Part shown: positions 4,597-6,451 of the stretch, piece by piece | How positions within the stretch are numbered: position 1 is the stretch's first letter | How the letters are laid out: each line of letters opens with the position of its first letter | DNA from: Nitrososphaerales archaeon TH526 | GTDB taxonomy: Archaea > Thermoproteota > Nitrososphaeria > Nitrososphaerales > Nitrososphaeraceae | DNA length: 6,451 nucleotides | Reading direction: 5' to 3' | Assembly: GCA_014523665.1 (NCBI GenBank) | Contig: JAATVR010000059.1 | Span: 1-6,451, forward strand | Notes under the pieces: generated by a model | What the model saw: the letters and a program-made list of their open reading frames with translations, nothing else | Databases searched by the model: none | Told to the model about the DNA's origin: nothing | Program-made: the position numbers and the translations under genes

Positions 4597-5562
4597 TTAC
4601 TTCCGTTCACCGGTATTTTTTTGTCCTGCCATTACAAATAGCATATCAGTTTTCACCTTGTCCCGGATAGAATGAGCTGGAACGCCGGCCACTACGTCTC
4701 CGTCTGGAACGTCTCGAATGACAACTGCTCCCGCTGCGACCAAGACATTATCTCCTAGACGAATATTGTCCTTTAGTGTGGAATTTAGACCTGTCCAACA
4801 CATATCCCCGATCCTGGTACTCCCTCCTATTATAGTACCTGTAGTTATTTCCGAATTTCTACCGATAACAACATTGTGCGCAATTTGAACCAAGGCATCA
4901 ATTTTAGTCCCATCTCCAATAATAGTATCTGAGAGCGAACCACGCGCTATATTCGTATTTGCGCAGATTTCTACATTATTTCCAATTTTAACTCCTTTAA
5001 TATGGGGGAATCTAATAGTTTCTCCACTTTCGTGCCTTTCAAAAGCAAAGCCATCAGCTCCTATCGTAACCCCAGGCTGAATTGTGCATTCGTTTCCTAC
5101 TATAGTGTTCTGAACTATACTCACTCTATCATAGATTACAGTATCATTCCCAATATCACAATTATCCCCAATAACTACATTGTGTCCTATGTAACAATTA
5201 GAGCCAATCTTTGAGCTATCAGAGATCGATGCATCATTAGATATTCCAGAGGGACTTTTCTTCGTATACACTTGATTAATTATCTGCACAATCACAAATC
5301 TAGGATTCTCCACAAAGACGAGCGATTGATTTTTACCGTGACTTGGATGTACAATATTTTTAGCGTCATTCCTACAGATGATTATACCGGCGTTGGAATT
5401 GTGTATTAATGAAGAGGCCTTTTCGCCTTGATAGTAACAGAAACTAAGATCCCTTTCAGAAGCCTCATTTATGGAACAGATTTCTTTAAATGTTACTCCC
5501 TGACCTTCAACATGATAAGGGATTCCAAGATTTTCAAGAACCGATTTAATATTCCATTCCAT
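4597..5562 (-). CDS. lpxD: LpxD-family UDP-3-O-acylglucosamine N-acyltransferase-like protein (left-handed beta-helix)
   Basis: This is an intact 321-residue ORF (E. coli LpxD has 341). Residues about 22-95 match the LpxD N-terminal domain (ICSINEASERDLSFCY, then SNAGIIICR). Residues about 108-285 are hexapeptide repeats forming a left-handed beta-helix (IGSNCYIGHNVVIGDNCDIG). LpxD hallmarks follow: GADGFAF (168-174), IGNNVEI, ARGSLSDTIIG (compare E. coli DRGALDDTIIG) and QIAHNVVIG (227-234), where H229 aligns with the catalytic His239 of E. coli LpxD. The end (DVPDGDVVAGVPAHSIRDK) resembles sugar acetyltransferases, and the acyl-carrier-protein-binding helical tail is short. In bacteria LpxD adds an acyl chain to the 2-amino group of a UDP-sugar for lipid A. 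An archaeon has no lipid A, so acylation of a UDP-amino sugar for surface glycans is a more likely role (inference). The ATG is supported by the TATA box 23 bases upstream and by the N-terminal domain start. No other lipid A genes are nearby. Confidence 0.85.
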   Translation of the reverse strand: MEWNIKSVLENLGIPYHVEGQGVTFKEICSINEASERDLSFCYYQGEKASSLIHNSNAGIIICRNDAKNIVHPSHGKNQSLVFVENPRFVIVQIINQVYTKKSPSGISNDASISDSSKIGSNCYIGHNVVIGDNCDIGNDTVIYDRVSIVQNTIVGNECTIQPGVTIGADGFAFERHESGETIRFPHIKGVKIGNNVEICANTNIARGSLSDTIIGDGTKIDALVQIAHNVVIGRNSEITTGTIIGGSTRIGDMCWTGLNSTLKDNIRLGDNVLVAAGAVVIRDVPDGDVVAGVPAHSIRDKVKTDMLFVMAGQKNTGERK

Positions 5563-5584
5563 CTTGTTCTTATTCCTAGGACTA

Positions 5585-5594
5585 CTATTTAATA
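5585..5594 (-). promoter_or_regulatory. TATA box of the lpxD-like gene
   Basis: The minus strand reads TATTAAATAG, centred about 27 bases upstream of the ATG at 5560-5562, so transcription is expected to start at or next to the start codon. The leader contains no clear Shine-Dalgarno sequence, in keeping with a leaderless message. Confidence 0.55.
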
Positions 5595-5856
5595 CATGTG
5601 TAGCACAGCTTCTAAAATACTATTGTTAGTGTGAAATCTATAATTATTTTCCCGATTTTGGTAATTTAATATTGTTACATTTGTTAAATAGAGAATTCAA
5701 GTATTGACTGAGAAGCTCAATACAAAAGATACACACACAATTGATCGTGACACAATTTGGAACTTCAAAAAATAGATCACAGATCGGTTAGCATTCTATC
5801 TCATGGTAGAAGCAAGACAGCTACTTTTGTATTATCCCAAGCCTAATTATTACGCT
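5595..5856. other. AT-rich intergenic stretch, no gene seen
   Basis: Both strands are crossed by frequent stops in all frames, and no family motif, RNA gene or repeat array was recognised. The stretch contains the upstream region of the lpxD-like gene and a short CA-rich tract near 5731-5740. Confidence 0.4.
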
Positions 5857-6197
5857 TTAGCAGATTTCTCGTACTTGTTTACATTCGCTTATCTTTGGCA
5901 CATATTCTATCGCCATTGTCCTTTCATCTCTGTCTTGGTACGTAATTCTTTTCCCATACAACTCTAGATGAGGGTATGTGTAGCGAGTATTTTATACATA
6001 ATTCCCTTTGACATCTCAATGATCCTTTTTAACGACCCTTAAATCTACAAATCCGGAGTGGTTTCTTATTGTTACTTTGAAATTCCCCTTATTGATATTA
6101 GAGCCTTCGAGCGAGATTTATAATATAAACCATCTATCCCTTCTGCTTGTACCCACAATTGCTATCTTGCGTACGCACTCTTTCCGAGAGCAAATTC
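5857..6197 (-). pseudogene. Probable decayed gene of unknown family
   Basis: Minus-strand frames hold protein-like segments interrupted by stops. From about 6197 one frame reads EFALGKSAYAR, then a stop, then WVQAEGIDGLYYK. It shifts near 6120 into ISLEGSNINKGNFK and VTIRNHSGFVDLRVVKKDH, followed by a TGA (6016-6018), DVKGNYV, a TAA (5992-5994), and then 44 open codons including YTYPHLELYGKRITYQ, DERTMAIEYVPK and REIC to the stop at 5857-5859. The alternation of short polar turns and beta-strand-like runs suggests a beta-rich exported protein, in line with the neighbouring remnants. I do not recognise the family. The final frame is the same as that of the partial gene at 6244-6451, so the two could once have been joined, but I see no direct link. 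Confidence 0.35.
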
Positions 6198-6243
6198 AGG
6201 TATTATCTATGGGCCATGATCCCATCTTTGTTAGGAAGCATAA

Positions 6244-6451
6244 CTAGGTAAAGACTGTGACATTTTGCATTAGCGGTGTTAAATAATTCCCCTGTTCCTT
6301 GATTTGTATCGGTTCCTGAATGTTATGAAGTAAACTGAGATTGGGGGCAAGACCAATCTTCATTACTTCAAATGCCTCCACGGCTATAACATCTGATCCT
6401 AATCTACTTTGTAACGCTCGGTACTGAGATAATCCCTTTATGGCATTTGAA
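6244..6451 (-). CDS. C-terminal end of an unidentified protein, 5' end beyond the window
   Basis: Sixty-eight sense codons are open from the right edge to a TAG at 6244-6246. The sequence looks well conserved and soluble: SNAIKGLSQYRALQSRLG, then SDVIAVEAFEVMKIGLAPN, then LSLLHNIQEPIQIKEQGN and a tail ending LMQNVTVFT. The first half is probably helical. It faintly recalls C-terminal helices of membrane-associated SPFH/Band 7-type proteins, but no diagnostic motif is present, so no function is assigned. It could be the true end of an intact gene or another fragment in this decayed region, since the start is not visible. A decayed frame follows downstream. Confidence 0.45.
   Translation of the reverse strand, partial: SNAIKGLSQYRALQSRLGSDVIAVEAFEVMKIGLAPNLSLLHNIQEPIQIKEQGNYLTPLMQNVTVFT

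Noticed and set aside
3938..4600. Possible tRNA or structured RNA in the gap between the secreted gene and the lpxD-like gene
   Set aside because: No T-loop consensus, CCA-end partner or cloverleaf stems could be found. The stretch is accounted for by the decayed spherulation-family gene and promoter elements.
5002..5214. Plus-strand 70-codon ORF inside the lpxD-like gene
   Set aside because: It is an antisense shadow of the hexapeptide repeat region.

Overview
The window most likely comes from an ammonia-oxidising archaeon of the Nitrososphaeria (Thaumarchaeota), probably a Nitrosocosmicus- or Nitrososphaera-like soil lineage. That placement is an inference. It rests on AT-rich DNA, TATA-like boxes about 25-35 bases upstream of start codons (leaderless or nearly leaderless genes), an archaeal-type TatA, a hexapeptide acyltransferase of the LpxD family, and remnants of spherulation-specific family 4 and kelch/galactose-oxidase-like secreted proteins, which I recall as common in such genomes. 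No rRNA, tRNA or ribosomal-protein marker is present to settle it.

Layout, left to right. Minus-strand tatA (truncated by the left edge) comes first. A plus-strand kelch/galactose-oxidase-like pseudogene follows at about 516-955, then two short fragments of unknown origin (1059-1235 minus, 1215-1550 plus). At 1825-2430 (minus) lies a frameshifted copy of a small secreted protein. Its intact paralogue sits at 3317-3937 (minus) and carries six tandem 9-residue Pro/Thr/Tyr repeats. Between the two are a probable decayed membrane or secreted gene (2596-3146, minus) and a pair of perfect 22-base direct repeats. A decayed spherulation-specific family 4 gene (4027-4490, minus) separates the intact secreted gene from the intact lpxD-like acyltransferase (4597-5562, minus). 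The right side holds another decayed frame of unknown family (5857-6197, minus) and the C-terminal end of an unidentified protein that enters from the right edge (6244-6451, minus).

Nearly all convincing coding sequence, intact or decayed, is on the minus strand, and only about a third of the window is intact gene. Much of the apparently empty DNA is a gene graveyard rich in cell-surface and exported proteins. The surviving genes also concern the cell envelope: Tat export, a secreted repeat protein, and a sugar N-acyltransferase-like enzyme presumably acting on surface glycans. They do not form a tight operon; each intact gene has its own candidate promoter. The least described element is the paired secreted family (3317-3937 and 1825-2430), defined by two conserved cysteines and a conserved DVSGxIFVG block.
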